Origin: DASQUK01 sp046726215
GTDB lineage: Bacteria; Actinomycetota; Acidimicrobiia; Acidimicrobiales; VFJN01
Reading direction: 5' to 3'
Assembly: GCA_046726215.1 (NCBI GenBank)
Contig: JBKPAA010000031.1
Location: forward strand, 37,181-101,180
DNA: 64,000 bases
In this document: positions 15,323-23,461 of the stretch, piece after piece
Layout of the letters: each line of letters opens with the position of its first letter
How positions within the stretch are numbered: the first letter of the stretch is position 1
Program-made: the position numbers and the translations under genes
Notes under the pieces: model-generated
The model's input: only the letters and a program-made list of their open reading frames with translations
Database searches by the model: none
Told to the model about the DNA's origin: nothing

Positions 15323-16840
15323 TCACTGGCCCAGCCGGTCCAACAACTCAGCGACACTGCTGCTCTCGGCCATCAACTTACCCACATGTGCTTCGGTTCC
15401 ACGTGTCGGATCCATCATCGGCACCCGCCGGAGCGGGTCGCCCCCGACGTCGAAGACCATCGAGTCCCAGTTGGCGGCCACGATCTGCGGCGCCCAGCGC
15501 TGCAGGCACACACCACGGAAATACGCCCGCGTGTCGTGCGGCGGCTCGGTCACCGCCCGTGACACCTCGTCGTCCGTGGTCATGCGCTCCAGGCCGAGTC
15601 GCGAGGCCAGGCCGCGCTCCGGCCGGAGGTCGTGGTACTGCAGGTCCATGGCCGCCAGCCGGGCATCGTCCCAGCGCAGGTCGTGCTTGGCGCGGTAGCC
15701 GTCGATCAGCCGGTACTTGGCCGCCCAGTCGACCTGCCGGACCACTGACGCCGGGTCGGTCTCGAGCCCGGTCAGCACCTGCTCCCACAGGCGCAACACC
15801 TCGGGCCCGACGTCGGACGGCCCGATGCACTCCAGGCCGTGCTCCTCGGCGTACTTCTTGGCACGGTCGAGGTACTCCCACTGGATCTCGACCGCGGTCA
15901 TGGTGGTGCCGTCGGCGATGTCGAGCGGCTGGCGCAGGGACAGGTCGTGCGACACGCGGCGCAGCGCCGCCACCGGCGCCGCCAGGGTCAGGTCGCGGGG
16001 CAGGAACTCGTCCTCGATCATCGACAGCACCAGCGCCGTCGTGCCCACCTTGAGGAACGTCGCGACCTCGCACAGGTTGGCGTCGCCCACGATCACGTGC
16101 AGTCGCCGGTAGCGCTGGGCGTCGGCGTGGGGCTCGTCGCGGGTGTTGACGATCGGCCGCTTGAGCGTGGTCTCCAGGCCGACCTCCTCCTCGAAGAAGT
16201 CGGCCCGCTGCGTGAGCTGGAAGGGCACGTCATCGGACGTCAGGCCCGCGACCTCGGTGCCGACCTTTCCGGCGCCGGTGAACACCTGCCGGCTGATGAA
16301 GTGGGGCATCACGTGGGTGACGATGCGCGAGAACGGCACCTGGCGGTCCATCAGGTAGTTCTCGTGGCAGCCGTAGGAGTTGCCCTTGCGGTCGGAATTG
16401 TTCTTGTAGACGACGATCTCCTGGTCGTCCGGGAGCAGGTCACGCGCCGCCCGCATCGACCGCTGCAGGATGATCTCGGCTGCCTTGTCGAAAACGACCA
16501 CCGAGCGGGGATCGGCGCACTCGGGCGTCGACAGCTCGGGGTGGGCGTGGTCCACGTAGTAGCGGGCACCGTTGGTGAGCACGGCGTTGACCAGGTGCGT
16601 CTCGACCTCGGGAGCCAGCGACCCCTCGGCCGTGAAGCCGCGGGCGTCGATGTCGGGGTGCTCGTCCTCGAAGTCCCAGCCGACCTTGGGGTGGTCGCGG
16701 GGACCGGCACCGGCCCTCGCCAATTCGTGGACGTAGGCGTTGATCAGGACCGACGACGCCGCGATCGGGTTGGACTCCCCCGCCCCGCGCACGATGATGC
16801 CGAACTCGGTCTCGACACCGACGATTTTGCTGAGGGCCAC
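15323..16840 (-). CDS. dop: Depupylase/deamidase Dop
   Basis: PafA homologue that removes Pup from substrates (and deamidates Pup-Gln where present). 505 residues starting VALSKIVGVETEFGI, with the catalytic Asp region ARYYVDHAHPELSTPECADP, KNNSDRKGNSYGCHENYL, and the longer N-terminal segment between the first strand and that motif (the Dop-loop region) that PafA lacks. GTG 16840 is fixed by TAACGT exactly 7 nt upstream. Because Pup here already ends in Glu, the depupylase activity should be its main job (inference). Confidence 0.97.
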   Translation of the reverse strand: MALSKIVGVETEFGIIVRGAGESNPIAASSVLINAYVHELARAGAGPRDHPKVGWDFEDEHPDIDARGFTAEGSLAPEVETHLVNAVLTNGARYYVDHAHPELSTPECADPRSVVVFDKAAEIILQRSMRAARDLLPDDQEIVVYKNNSDRKGNSYGCHENYLMDRQVPFSRIVTHVMPHFISRQVFTGAGKVGTEVAGLTSDDVPFQLTQRADFFEEEVGLETTLKRPIVNTRDEPHADAQRYRRLHVIVGDANLCEVATFLKVGTTALVLSMIEDEFLPRDLTLAAPVAALRRVSHDLSLRQPLDIADGTTMTAVEIQWEYLDRAKKYAEEHGLECIGPSDVGPEVLRLWEQVLTGLETDPASVVRQVDWAAKYRLIDGYRAKHDLRWDDARLAAMDLQYHDLRPERGLASRLGLERMTTDDEVSRAVTEPPHDTRAYFRGVCLQRWAPQIVAANWDSMVFDVGGDPLRRVPMMDPTRGTEAHVGKLMAESSSVAELLDRLGQ

Positions 16841-16847
16841 CCCTGGG

Positions 16848-16853
16848 ACGTTA
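16848..16853 (-). promoter_or_regulatory. -10 box TAACGT of dop-pup, leaderless
   Basis: TAACGT, 7 nt before the dop GTG. Confidence 0.6.
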
Positions 16854-16898
16854 CCCGCCCGTCGCACCGGTCGGATCGCCGGGGCGTGGGCTTGGTCC

Positions 16899-16995
16899 CG
16901 AGGCAATACAGGCCGCGTCGGGACTCTCGAGGCACCGAGGACCGGCCCCCGCACCGCCCTGCCTCGAGCTCAGCCCGCCGGCCCCCATTGCCTCA
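16899..16995. repeat. ~98-bp nested inverted repeat, copy B2
   Basis: Outer arms GAGGCAAT-ACA-GGCCG (from 16900) and CGGCC-CCC-ATTGCCTC (ending 16994) pair except for three central bases. Inner arms CTCGAGGCA (16926-16934) and TGCCTCGAG (16960-16968) are perfect over 9 bp. It lies 41 bp past the mpa stop codon and ends about 46 bp before the dop -10 box. Confidence 0.75.
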
Positions 16996-17035
16996 CCCGC
17001 AGAGGCCCAGCCGCGCCCCGCGGAGCCCGGCGGCC

Positions 17036-18811
17036 CTACAGGTACTGCCCGGTCGCGACCCGCTCGATGCTGCGGCCGCCGGTGGCGCTGCCGTCGTCGC
17101 GGTTGACGATCGTGCGCACGTAGACGATCCGCTCACCCTTCTTGCCCGAGATCTTGGCCCAGTCGTCCGGGTTGGTGGTGTTGGGCAGGTCCTCGTGCTC
17201 CTTGTACTCCTGGTGGATCGACTCGATCAGGTCACCGAGGCGGATGCCCTTGCCCCCGTCGGCCAGGTGTCGCTTGATCGCCAGCTTCTTGGCGCGCCGC
17301 ACGATGTTCTCGACCATGGCCCCGGACGCAAAGTCCTTGAAGTACATGATCTCCTTGTCGCCGTTCTGGTATGTGACCTCGAGGAACTCGTTCTCGCGGT
17401 CGGAGCGGTACATCTCGTCGACGGTTCGCTCGATCATCGCCTGCACGCACTTGGAGGGGTCGCCGCCGCCCAGCTCCTGCACGGCATCGGAGTCGAGCGG
17501 CAGGTCGACGGTGAGGTAGCGGGCGAAGATCTGGGCCGCCGCGACCTCGTTGGGCCGTTCGATCTTGATCTTCACGTCCAACCGGCCGGGCCGCAGGATG
17601 GCGGGGTCGATCAGGTCCTCCCGGTTGGAGGCGCCGATGACGATGACGTTTCGCAGCGACTCCACGCCGTCGATCTCGGCCAGCAGCTGGGGGACGATGG
17701 TCGACTCGACGTCGGAGCTGATGCCGCTCCCGCGTGTGCGGAACATCGAGTCCATCTCGTCGAAGAACACGATGACGGGCCAGCCCTCCTCGGACTTCTC
17801 CCGTGCCCGCTGGAACACCAGGCGGATCTGCCGCTCGGTCTCGCCGACATACTTGTTGAGCAGCTCGGGGCCCTTGATGTTGAGGAAGTAGCTCTTTGCC
17901 TTGGCGTCGACGGACTGGCTGCCCACCTTCTTGGCCAGGCTGTTGGCCACAGCCTTGGCGATGAGGGTCTTGCCGCAACCCGGGGGCCCGTACAGGAGGA
18001 TGCCCTTGGGCGCCGGCAGCTTGTGCTCCGCGAACAGCTCCTGGTGCAGGAACGGCAGCTCGACCGCGTCGGCGATCTGCTCGATCTGGTCGTCGAGGCC
18101 ACCGATGTCGTCGTACGAGATGTCGGGCACCTCTTCGAGCACCAGCTCCTCGACCTCGGGGCGGGGCAGCTTCTCCAACAGCAGGCCCGAGCGCGGGTCC
18201 ATCAGCACCGAGTCACCGGCCCGGATGCGCTCGGCCTTGATGCCCTCGGAGAGATCGGCGACCCGTTCCTCCTCGGCCCGGCCCACGATGATGGCCCGGG
18301 TGCCGCCCTCGAGCAGCTCCTTGACGGTGACCACCTCGCCGGTGGTCTCTGGGATGCGGGCCATGACGACGTTCAGCGATTCGTTGAGCACCACCTCACC
18401 GCCGCGGACGAGGTCGTTCTCGTCGAGTGCGGGATGGACGGCGACCCTCATCTTGCGGCCGCCGGAGAACACGTCGGCCGTTCCGTCTTCGTTGCGCGTC
18501 AGGAGGGTGCCGTAGGCGGACGGCGGCTGCGTGAGCTTGTCGACCTCCTCCCGCAGGGCGGCGATGTGCTCGCGCGCCTCGCGCAGGGTGTAGGTGAGCT
18601 TCTCGTTCTGCGCCACGGCCTGGGCGAGCTGGCCCTTCGTCTCGAGCAGACGCTCCTCGAGCGTGCGCACCCGCTTGGGGGCGTCCTGCAGCCGCCGCCG
18701 CAGCGCCAGGATCTCTTCCTCCAGGGCGCGAATCTCGTCGTGCTGCTCGGCCACGTCGGCATCCGCGGCGGACCGGCGGCGTGGGTCGCGTTGCTCGTCG
18801 ACGGTGACCAC
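17036..18811 (-). CDS. mpa: Proteasome-associated AAA ATPase Mpa/ARC
   Basis: Hexameric unfoldase that recognises Pup through its coiled coil and threads substrates into the 20S core. 591 residues: N-terminal coiled coil (EIRALEEEILALRRRLQ ... LREAREHIAALREEVDKL, about 22-95), two OB folds, then an AAA domain with Walker A GPPGCGKTLIAKA and Walker B IVFFDEMDSMF. The C-terminus is GQYL, the motif that docks on the proteasome alpha ring. GTG at 18811 follows GAGGAG with no spacer, so the exact start is uncertain; an in-frame GTG at 18868 would add 19 residues that read through the -10 box. Confidence 0.96.
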   Translation of the reverse strand: MVTVDEQRDPRRRSAADADVAEQHDEIRALEEEILALRRRLQDAPKRVRTLEERLLETKGQLAQAVAQNEKLTYTLREAREHIAALREEVDKLTQPPSAYGTLLTRNEDGTADVFSGGRKMRVAVHPALDENDLVRGGEVVLNESLNVVMARIPETTGEVVTVKELLEGGTRAIIVGRAEEERVADLSEGIKAERIRAGDSVLMDPRSGLLLEKLPRPEVEELVLEEVPDISYDDIGGLDDQIEQIADAVELPFLHQELFAEHKLPAPKGILLYGPPGCGKTLIAKAVANSLAKKVGSQSVDAKAKSYFLNIKGPELLNKYVGETERQIRLVFQRAREKSEEGWPVIVFFDEMDSMFRTRGSGISSDVESTIVPQLLAEIDGVESLRNVIVIGASNREDLIDPAILRPGRLDVKIKIERPNEVAAAQIFARYLTVDLPLDSDAVQELGGGDPSKCVQAMIERTVDEMYRSDRENEFLEVTYQNGDKEIMYFKDFASGAMVENIVRRAKKLAIKRHLADGGKGIRLGDLIESIHQEYKEHEDLPNTTNPDDWAKISGKKGERIVYVRTIVNRDDGSATGGRSIERVATGQYL

Positions 18812-18837
18812 CTCCTCGATCGGTCCCCTTGGCCCGG

Positions 18838-18843
18838 ACCCTA
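18838..18843 (-). promoter_or_regulatory. Probable -10 box TAGGGT of mpa
   Basis: TAGGGT followed by 7 nt puts the start of transcription near 18830, leaving a 19-nt leader that carries AAGGGG and GAGGAG before the GTG at 18811. Confidence 0.45.
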
Positions 18844-18915
18844 CACCGGCCTCTGCTAAACCCGGCACTATCGAGTGTCCGGTGCCTCGTCATTTCTCAA
18901 GCCCCGACCCCCACC

Positions 18916-18950
18916 CGCCACCCCTGGTGGCGTCGGACCGTCGCCGACCG
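18916..18950 (+). repeat. Palindromic module, copy A4 (mpa/ferredoxin intergenic)
   Basis: CGCCACCCCT, TGGT-like spacer, GGC, then GTCGG...CCGAC (arms five bases, seven-base loop) and CG, on the plus strand. It keeps the 5' block and palindrome of copies A1-A3, but no TANNNT box follows at the usual distance, so it looks degraded or works without that promoter. The 277-bp mpa-ferredoxin gap otherwise holds the two promoters and a small leader hairpin (GAGGC/GCCTC) near 19033-19051. Confidence 0.6.
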
Positions 18951-18970
18951 ATTCGCCATTTCTTCTGGGA

Positions 18971-19001
18971 TTGCCGTGTTAATCGCCGGATTCGCTAGTC
19001 T
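18971..19001 (+). promoter_or_regulatory. Possible promoter of the ferredoxin gene
   Basis: TTGCCG (18971-18976), 19 bp, TAGTCT (18996-19001). It would give a leader of about 80 nt. Confidence 0.35.
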
Positions 19002-19088
19002 GGCTCGCGACTGAGGTACTTCCGACGCTGGGAGGCCAGCTAGGCGCCTCGGCTAGTCCTCCGCATCGAGCCAGGAGTGGTCACAGGT

Positions 19089-19325
19089 ATGAAGGTCTGG
19101 ATCGACCAGGATCTCTGCACTGGCGACGGCCTCTGCGAGGAGATCGCCCCCGACGTGTTCACCCTGCTGGACGACGGCTTGGCCTACGTGAAGGAAGGCG
19201 ACAAGGTGTTCTCCGACCCCGGTGGCGCCGAAGGCCTCGCCAACGTGCCCGCCGGGCAGGAAGAGGCGGTCATCGAGGCCGCCGAAGAGTGCCCCGGTGA
19301 GTGCATCTTCATCGAGGTCGAATAG
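19089..19325 (+). CDS. Small 3Fe-4S-type ferredoxin
   Basis: 78-residue electron carrier. Cysteines sit at CTGDGLC near the N-terminus and CPGEC near the C-terminus, the pattern of single-cluster 3Fe-4S/4Fe-4S ferredoxins of actinobacteria, where one cluster Cys is replaced (here by Gly in CTGDG). Acidic overall. ATG at 19089 is preferred over GTG 19077, since the protein then begins MKVWIDQDLC. Such ferredoxins often serve P450 enzymes; a P450 gene lies at 56.9 kb, but pairing is not shown. A ferredoxin next to mpa is common in actinobacteria. Confidence 0.9.
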   Translation: MKVWIDQDLCTGDGLCEEIAPDVFTLLDDGLAYVKEGDKVFSDPGGAEGLANVPAGQEEAVIEAAEECPGECIFIEVE

Positions 19326-19328
19326 CCG

Positions 19329-20492
19329 CTAGACCAGGCAGTCGCCGGTGTCCCGTTCCTGGCTGAGATCACCGGCCAGGACGGCGGCCAGTTCGTCGAC
19401 TGCGAGGGCATAGGCCACGCTGGGGCGGTCGGGGGCGACGGCGAAGGCCACGCCCACCACCTGGCCTCGAGTGTCGACCAGCGCGCCTCCGGAGTCGCCC
19501 GGGGCAAGGTCGGCGGCGAGGACCAGCACCTCCCGCTCGCTGCGGCTCGAGTCGTGGATGTCGGTGCCCACCGCGGTGATCTGCTCCCCCACCTGGAACG
19601 GGCTGATCTCGAGCGGACCGCCGTGGGGGTGACCGAACACCCCACCCGACGTACCCACCTCCGCGTCGTCCAGCGGCAACCCGGGCCGGTCGGCCCCCGA
19701 CGTCCGCAGCACGGCGAGGTCACGGCGCGGATCGAAAGCCACCACCGTGGCATCGACCCGGCTGCCGTCGGACAGGACGACGTCGGAGTCGTCCTCGCCG
19801 GCCACCACGTGGGCATTGGTGACCACCAGGTCGTCGGCCACGAAGAACCCGCTGCCCTCCTGGATCCGGCTGCAGGCCTGCCCCTCGATCTTCACGGTCG
19901 AGGCCGCCACCGAGGTGGCGAGGCCGTCGGACAGCCCGCTGGCCGGCGGCACCACGCCCGGGTCCGGTGACGGCCGCAGCGCGTCGAACACCCGGGGAAA
20001 CGGGTTGTCGCCCACCAGCCGGCGCAGCGCCTGCAACGTGTCGGGAGCGTCGGGGAAGCGGGCGTTGACCTCGCGGGCGATGATCGAGCCGCGGGCCTGC
20101 TCGGATGTCCAGCCCGGCACGTCGGCCAGCGTGGGCAGGAGCAACCACAACGCGACCAGTAGCCCCGCAATGCCGAGCAGCGCCCCCACCGCCTGGTCGA
20201 CCCGGCGCACGGGGCCGGCCGGCAGCGCCACGTTCAGGCGGGTGCCCAGCACCAGTCCCAGGGCCTGTCCCAGCAGCGCGCTGCCCACCAGGGCGGAAAT
20301 AGCGACCAGGGCCGCGGTCACGTCACTGGCCCCCCGCACCTGGCGCAGCAACGGCGGCAGCGCCAGCGCTCCGACGGTCACCCCCAGGGCGAGGCCCAAC
20401 CACGAGGTGGCCCGGGCGACGAACCCGAGGCGGTAGCCGGCGACGGCGGCGCTGATGGCCACGAGGACCAGCACGACGTCCAGCACGTTCAC
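19329..20492 (-). CDS. MarP-type membrane serine protease (acid resistance)
   Basis: 387 residues. The N-terminal half is a CvpA-like membrane domain with four hydrophobic helices; the C-terminal half is a chymotrypsin-fold protease exposed outside the membrane. The catalytic triad is visible: His in VVTNAHVVAG, Asp in DPRRDLAVL, Ser in APGDSGGALVD. Two cysteines, in EGQACSR and the C-terminal GDCLV, match the disulfide that controls MarP in Mycobacterium. GTG 20492 follows a GAAGGGTGAG ribosome-binding site. MarP protects against acid and oxidative stress in mycobacteria (family knowledge). It stands alone, convergent with the ferredoxin gene (stops 3 bp apart). Confidence 0.92.
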   Translation of the reverse strand: MNVLDVVLVLVAISAAVAGYRLGFVARATSWLGLALGVTVGALALPPLLRQVRGASDVTAALVAISALVGSALLGQALGLVLGTRLNVALPAGPVRRVDQAVGALLGIAGLLVALWLLLPTLADVPGWTSEQARGSIIAREVNARFPDAPDTLQALRRLVGDNPFPRVFDALRPSPDPGVVPPASGLSDGLATSVAASTVKIEGQACSRIQEGSGFFVADDLVVTNAHVVAGEDDSDVVLSDGSRVDATVVAFDPRRDLAVLRTSGADRPGLPLDDAEVGTSGGVFGHPHGGPLEISPFQVGEQITAVGTDIHDSSRSEREVLVLAADLAPGDSGGALVDTRGQVVGVAFAVAPDRPSVAYALAVDELAAVLAGDLSQERDTGDCLV

Positions 20493-20596
20493 CTCACCCT
20501 TCCCCAGCCGCCCCGGTCACTCACGAAGCTCGATGGCCGTTCCGGCCCCCATCGTCGGTGATGCTCGCACAGCAGGCCGCTGAGCGTACGCGGGAG

Positions 20597-21367
20597 TCAG
20601 GTCAGTAGCCGGGCACTCGTCAGGAAACCGGTGTGGGCCACCATTCGATGGTCCGGCCGCACCGATTGGCCCTCGATGTGCCACCCCCGATTGATCACCT
20701 CGATCGTGTCGACCATGCCGAACCCGCTCCCCAGCAGCTCGTTGCGAAGCTGCATGACCTGGGTGATCTGGGGCGTGTACGCCACCAGCACCCCGCCGCG
20801 GTGCATGGCCCGAGCGGCGTGCTTGGCGACGCGCCACGGTTCCGGCAGGTCCAGCAGGACGCGGTCGACGTCGGTCTCGTCGACCCCCTCGTAGGCGTCG
20901 CGAATCTCGACCCGGTAGCGCGTCAGCGCATCCTCGCCCAGGAACGTGGCGACGTTCCGCTGGGCGCGCCGCGCGAAGTCCTCGCGCAGCTCGTAGCCGG
21001 TCACCATGGCGCCGGCCCGGACCAGGGTCATCGACAGGGCACCCGATCCCACGCCCGACTCGAGCACGCGGGCGCCCGGGAAGACGTCGGCGAGCATCAG
21101 GATCGGGCCCAGGTCCTTGGGGTAGATGACCTGGGCCCCGCGCGGCATCTTCAGCACGAACTCGGCCAGGGTGGGCCGGATCGCCAGGAACGCAGAGCCG
21201 TGCGTCGACCGGAACGAGGCGCCCTCCGGGGCGCCGATGACGTCGTCGTGGGCGATCACGCCCGCGTGGGTGTGGAACTCGCCGCCGGCGGCCAACGTCA
21301 CGAGGTAGCGGCGCTTCTTGCTGTCGACCAGGAGAACCTGGTCGCCGTCGGCGAACGGCCGGCTCAC
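20597..21367 (-). CDS. trmI: tRNA (adenine-58-N1)-methyltransferase TrmI
   Basis: SAM-dependent enzyme that methylates A58 in the tRNA T-loop. 256 residues: a small N-terminal beta domain, then the methyltransferase core with KMPRGAQVIYPKDLGPI, ARVLESGVGSGALSM (motif I), and VLLDLPEPW (motif IV region). GTG 21367 overlaps the ttuA stop by 4 bp (GTGA), so methylation and thiolation of the same T-loop are encoded together. A trmI gene near mpa is also found in mycobacteria. Confidence 0.95.
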   Translation of the reverse strand: MSRPFADGDQVLLVDSKKRRYLVTLAAGGEFHTHAGVIAHDDVIGAPEGASFRSTHGSAFLAIRPTLAEFVLKMPRGAQVIYPKDLGPILMLADVFPGARVLESGVGSGALSMTLVRAGAMVTGYELREDFARRAQRNVATFLGEDALTRYRVEIRDAYEGVDETDVDRVLLDLPEPWRVAKHAARAMHRGGVLVAYTPQITQVMQLRNELLGSGFGMVDTIEVINRGWHIEGQSVRPDHRMVAHTGFLTSARLLT

Positions 21368-22338
21368 GAACCGGCCTTCGTCCGCGCCCGGCGCCCGCCC
21401 CGGCCGGGATGGACGAGCTCGACCGGCACCGGATCCTGTCCTGTGACCTGGTCGACCAGCCGGCAGAAGGCGCACACCTCGCCGGTCGTCGGGGACCCGC
21501 AGCGCGCGCACGGTCGGAGCCCCCGCTGGGCGTCGCCAACCTCGGGTGCGAAGCGGGCGGCGGCCCGGGCAAGGAACCCGGCGTAGAAAGCCTGCTTGGC
21601 GCCGGGCGACGCGGCCTCGATGACGTTGAGCGCCTCCTTGTAGCGGAGGTGCCGGTTCCCTTCGGCCATCGGGCACTCCTCGACGATGTAGTCGATGTCC
21701 TGCAGGACGCAGTAGGCCGCCGTTTCGCGTTCGGCCAGCCGGACCAGTGGCTTGACCTTGCGGGGAAAGCCGGCCCGCTCGGCGAGCACGGGCTGCTGGC
21801 GGCCCAGGTACTCGGTGTGCCAGTGCAGCACGTTGCCGAGCAGGACGGCGGCCTCGTCATCGAGGTTGTGACCGGTGGCCACCACGTCGTAGCGGCCGTC
21901 CAGCGCGGCCTTGTCGATGAGGTGCCGCTTGGACAGTCCGCAGGAGGAGCAGGGCGCCCTCCTGGTGACCGCCGACGCCGTGGGGATGTCGTAGTCGTAG
22001 TCGCGGCGCAGGTCGATGCGGTGCAACGTGAGGTCGCGGTCCTCGGCGAACCCCACCGCCGCCTCGGTGCTGGCCGCGCTGTAGTCCCCGATGCCCAGCC
22101 CGATGGTCATGCCCTCGGTGTCGTAGCCGAGCTGGACCAGCAGGTCCCACAAGGCGAGGCTGTCCTTCCCCCCCGACACTGCCACCAGGACCCGCTCACC
22201 GGGCCCGATCATGTCGTGCTCGTCGATGGCTCGGACCACTTGGTCGCGGCAGAACCTGAGGAAGTGGTCGGCGCAGAAGTTGGCGTTGTGGCGGCGGAGG
22301 TCGATGACCGCCGGCCCCCGGCACACGGTGCACTTCAT
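21364..22338 (-). CDS. ttuA: TtuA/Ncs6-type tRNA 2-thiolation enzyme
   Basis: ATP-dependent tRNA thiolase of the TtuA/Ncs6 group; in Thermus TtuA makes 2-thio-T54 in the T-loop with sulfur carried by TtuB. 324 residues. An N-terminal zinc finger (MKCTVCRGPA ... NFCADHF), the PP-loop SGGKDSLALWD, the cluster cysteines in APCSSCGLSKR and EECPMAEGN, and a C-terminal zinc finger (CARCGSPTTGEVCAFC) are all in the TtuA order. The ATG at 22338 is used so the protein begins with the zinc finger. It is 10 bp after the TtuB-like gene and overlaps trmI. Confidence 0.9.
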   Translation of the reverse strand: MKCTVCRGPAVIDLRRHNANFCADHFLRFCRDQVVRAIDEHDMIGPGERVLVAVSGGKDSLALWDLLVQLGYDTEGMTIGLGIGDYSAASTEAAVGFAEDRDLTLHRIDLRRDYDYDIPTASAVTRRAPCSSCGLSKRHLIDKAALDGRYDVVATGHNLDDEAAVLLGNVLHWHTEYLGRQQPVLAERAGFPRKVKPLVRLAERETAAYCVLQDIDYIVEECPMAEGNRHLRYKEALNVIEAASPGAKQAFYAGFLARAAARFAPEVGDAQRGLRPCARCGSPTTGEVCAFCRLVDQVTGQDPVPVELVHPGRGGRRARTKAGS

Positions 22339-22348
22339 GCGAGCACCG

Positions 22349-22549
22349 TCACCGTGCACCGCCCGAGATCACGGGGCGGATCTCGATCACGTCGTCGTCG
22401 GCCAGCACGGCGTCGCGGGGCACCAGCGTGTCGCCCCGCACGACGAGCACCGACTCGCGGTTGAGGTCCAGCTGGCGCAGCAGCTTGCCGACGCTGAGCG
22501 GGCCGTCGACCTCGAGCTCGCGGCGCGGGTTGCGAAGGAGGACGCGCAT
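22349..22549 (-). CDS. MoaD/ThiS-family sulfur carrier, TtuB-like, with C-terminal GGAR
   Basis: 66-residue ubiquitin-like protein: MRVLLRNPRRELEVDG, SVGKLLRQLDLN, SVLVVRGDTLVPRDAVLADDD. It is the expected sulfur donor for TtuA next door. Active carriers end in Gly-Gly, whose carboxylate is made into a thiocarboxylate. Here the codons read ...SGGAR and then stop, so two residues follow the GG. Either they are removed by a protease or the Gly-Gly is not used in the usual way. No protease for this job was seen nearby. Confidence 0.88.
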   Translation of the reverse strand: MRVLLRNPRRELEVDGPLSVGKLLRQLDLNRESVLVVRGDTLVPRDAVLADDDVIEIRPVISGGAR

Positions 22550-22574
22550 GACGCGTCCATTGTGGCGCCGGCGG

Positions 22575-22835
22575 TCAGCGCCGACGAACCCGCTTGCCCG
22601 CGTAGGTCTCGTCCCGGTGGTTGATCTCGATGGTCTCCCCGGGCTTGAGCTCACCCCGGTACACCACGACCGGCTCACTGCCGATTAGGCGCCGCAGGCG
22701 CCGGACCACCCACGCGGCCACGAACACACGCATCCAGGCCCGCGATCCGCCCTTGACACCACGTCTCACGCCCGCGAGCTCGACGAGCCTGAGCACACGG
22801 TCGCGCCGGCTTGCGGGCCGGACGGTGCTTGGCAT
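22575..22835 (-). CDS. Small basic protein, unknown
   Basis: 86 residues, very basic, with no family that I recognise. The middle (AWMRVFVAAWVVRRLRRL) is an amphipathic or weakly hydrophobic segment; the C-terminal third (VVVYRGELKPGETIEINHR) looks like a short beta strand pair. The start codon overlaps the stop of the preceding 72-aa gene by one base, and the ttuB-like gene begins 25 bp further on, so it belongs to the same operon. Function unknown. Confidence 0.65.
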   Translation of the reverse strand: MPSTVRPASRRDRVLRLVELAGVRRGVKGGSRAWMRVFVAAWVVRRLRRLIGSEPVVVYRGELKPGETIEINHRDETYAGKRVRRR

Positions 22836-23053
22836 CAGACGCGGCGGATCTCGACGACGGTGCGGCGCTGCTTCCCGCCGCGCCGGCCGAGCAGGAACAC
22901 CAGCAGCAGCACGATGAACACCCCGATCGTCCCGGCGGTGATGAGCGTGGCCCTCGCGGATGCGACCTGCTCGCGCGCCCCGCCTTCCAGCTCGCGGAAC
23001 TTGGCCTCCAGGTCGTCGCGGGTGATGCGGGTGGGTTCGGCGCGCACTGCCAT
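22835..23053 (-). CDS. Small single-helix membrane protein
   Basis: 72 residues: a charged N-terminal helix (ITRDDLEAKFRELEGGAREQV), one transmembrane helix (TAGTIGVFIVLLLVFLLG) and a basic tail (RRGGKQRRTVVEIRRV). The layout resembles small partners of actinobacterial holin-X-type proteins, and such a gene lies 4 bp upstream. Function unknown. Confidence 0.7.
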   Translation of the reverse strand: MAVRAEPTRITRDDLEAKFRELEGGAREQVASARATLITAGTIGVFIVLLLVFLLGRRGGKQRRTVVEIRRV

Positions 23054-23057
23054 CGGC

Positions 23058-23438
23058 CTACCTCTTCGTCCTGGTGATGCGGGTGACGGCGAGCGCGACC
23101 AACCCGGCCGCCGCCACCAGCACGATGACGTACGGGAGCCACGACAGGCTGCCGTGGAACGTGCTGCCGGTCTGGGTTTGCAACGCCCGCAGCGCCGACA
23201 GCATCAGCATCACCACGCCGAAGCCGATCAGCACGGCGCCGGGGACACCGAACGTCAGGTAGCGGCCGACGCCCTTAAGCGGATCGATGGTCTCCTGCCT
23301 GGCGTAGTCCTTGGTGAGCGCCCACAGTTCGCTCGAGATCTCGGCGATCGACTTCGACTGCGGCTCCGGCACCTCGGCCTGCTCCTCGTCGCTAGGGATG
23401 CCTGGTTGTACCACGCCAGTACCCGCAGGCTCTGACAT
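23058..23438 (-). CDS. Actinobacterial holin-X-like (phage holin superfamily III) membrane protein
   Basis: 126 residues with an acidic N-terminus, the amphipathic segment SKSIAEISSELWALTKDYARQE, and two transmembrane helices (GVPGAVLIGFGVVMLMLSAL and SWLPYVIVLVAAAGLVALAV). This is the pattern of the putative actinobacterial holin-X family. Despite the name these are widespread chromosomal genes of unknown role and not evidence for a prophage; no phage gene is near. It probably belongs to an operon with the LON-domain gene, 23 bp upstream. Confidence 0.72.
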   Translation of the reverse strand: MSEPAGTGVVQPGIPSDEEQAEVPEPQSKSIAEISSELWALTKDYARQETIDPLKGVGRYLTFGVPGAVLIGFGVVMLMLSALRALQTQTGSTFHGSLSWLPYVIVLVAAAGLVALAVTRITRTKR

Positions 23439-23461
23439 TGGCTACCCGCGACCCAGCGGGG

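Noticed and set aside
15839..18859. Plus-strand open frame of about 1000 codons
   Set aside because: It runs antisense to dop and mpa, whose full protein motifs are on the minus strand; long shadow frames are expected in such GC-rich DNA.
23058..23438. Prophage remnant suggested by a holin-like gene
   Set aside because: The holin-X family is chromosomal and widespread; no integrase, terminase or other phage gene is nearby.
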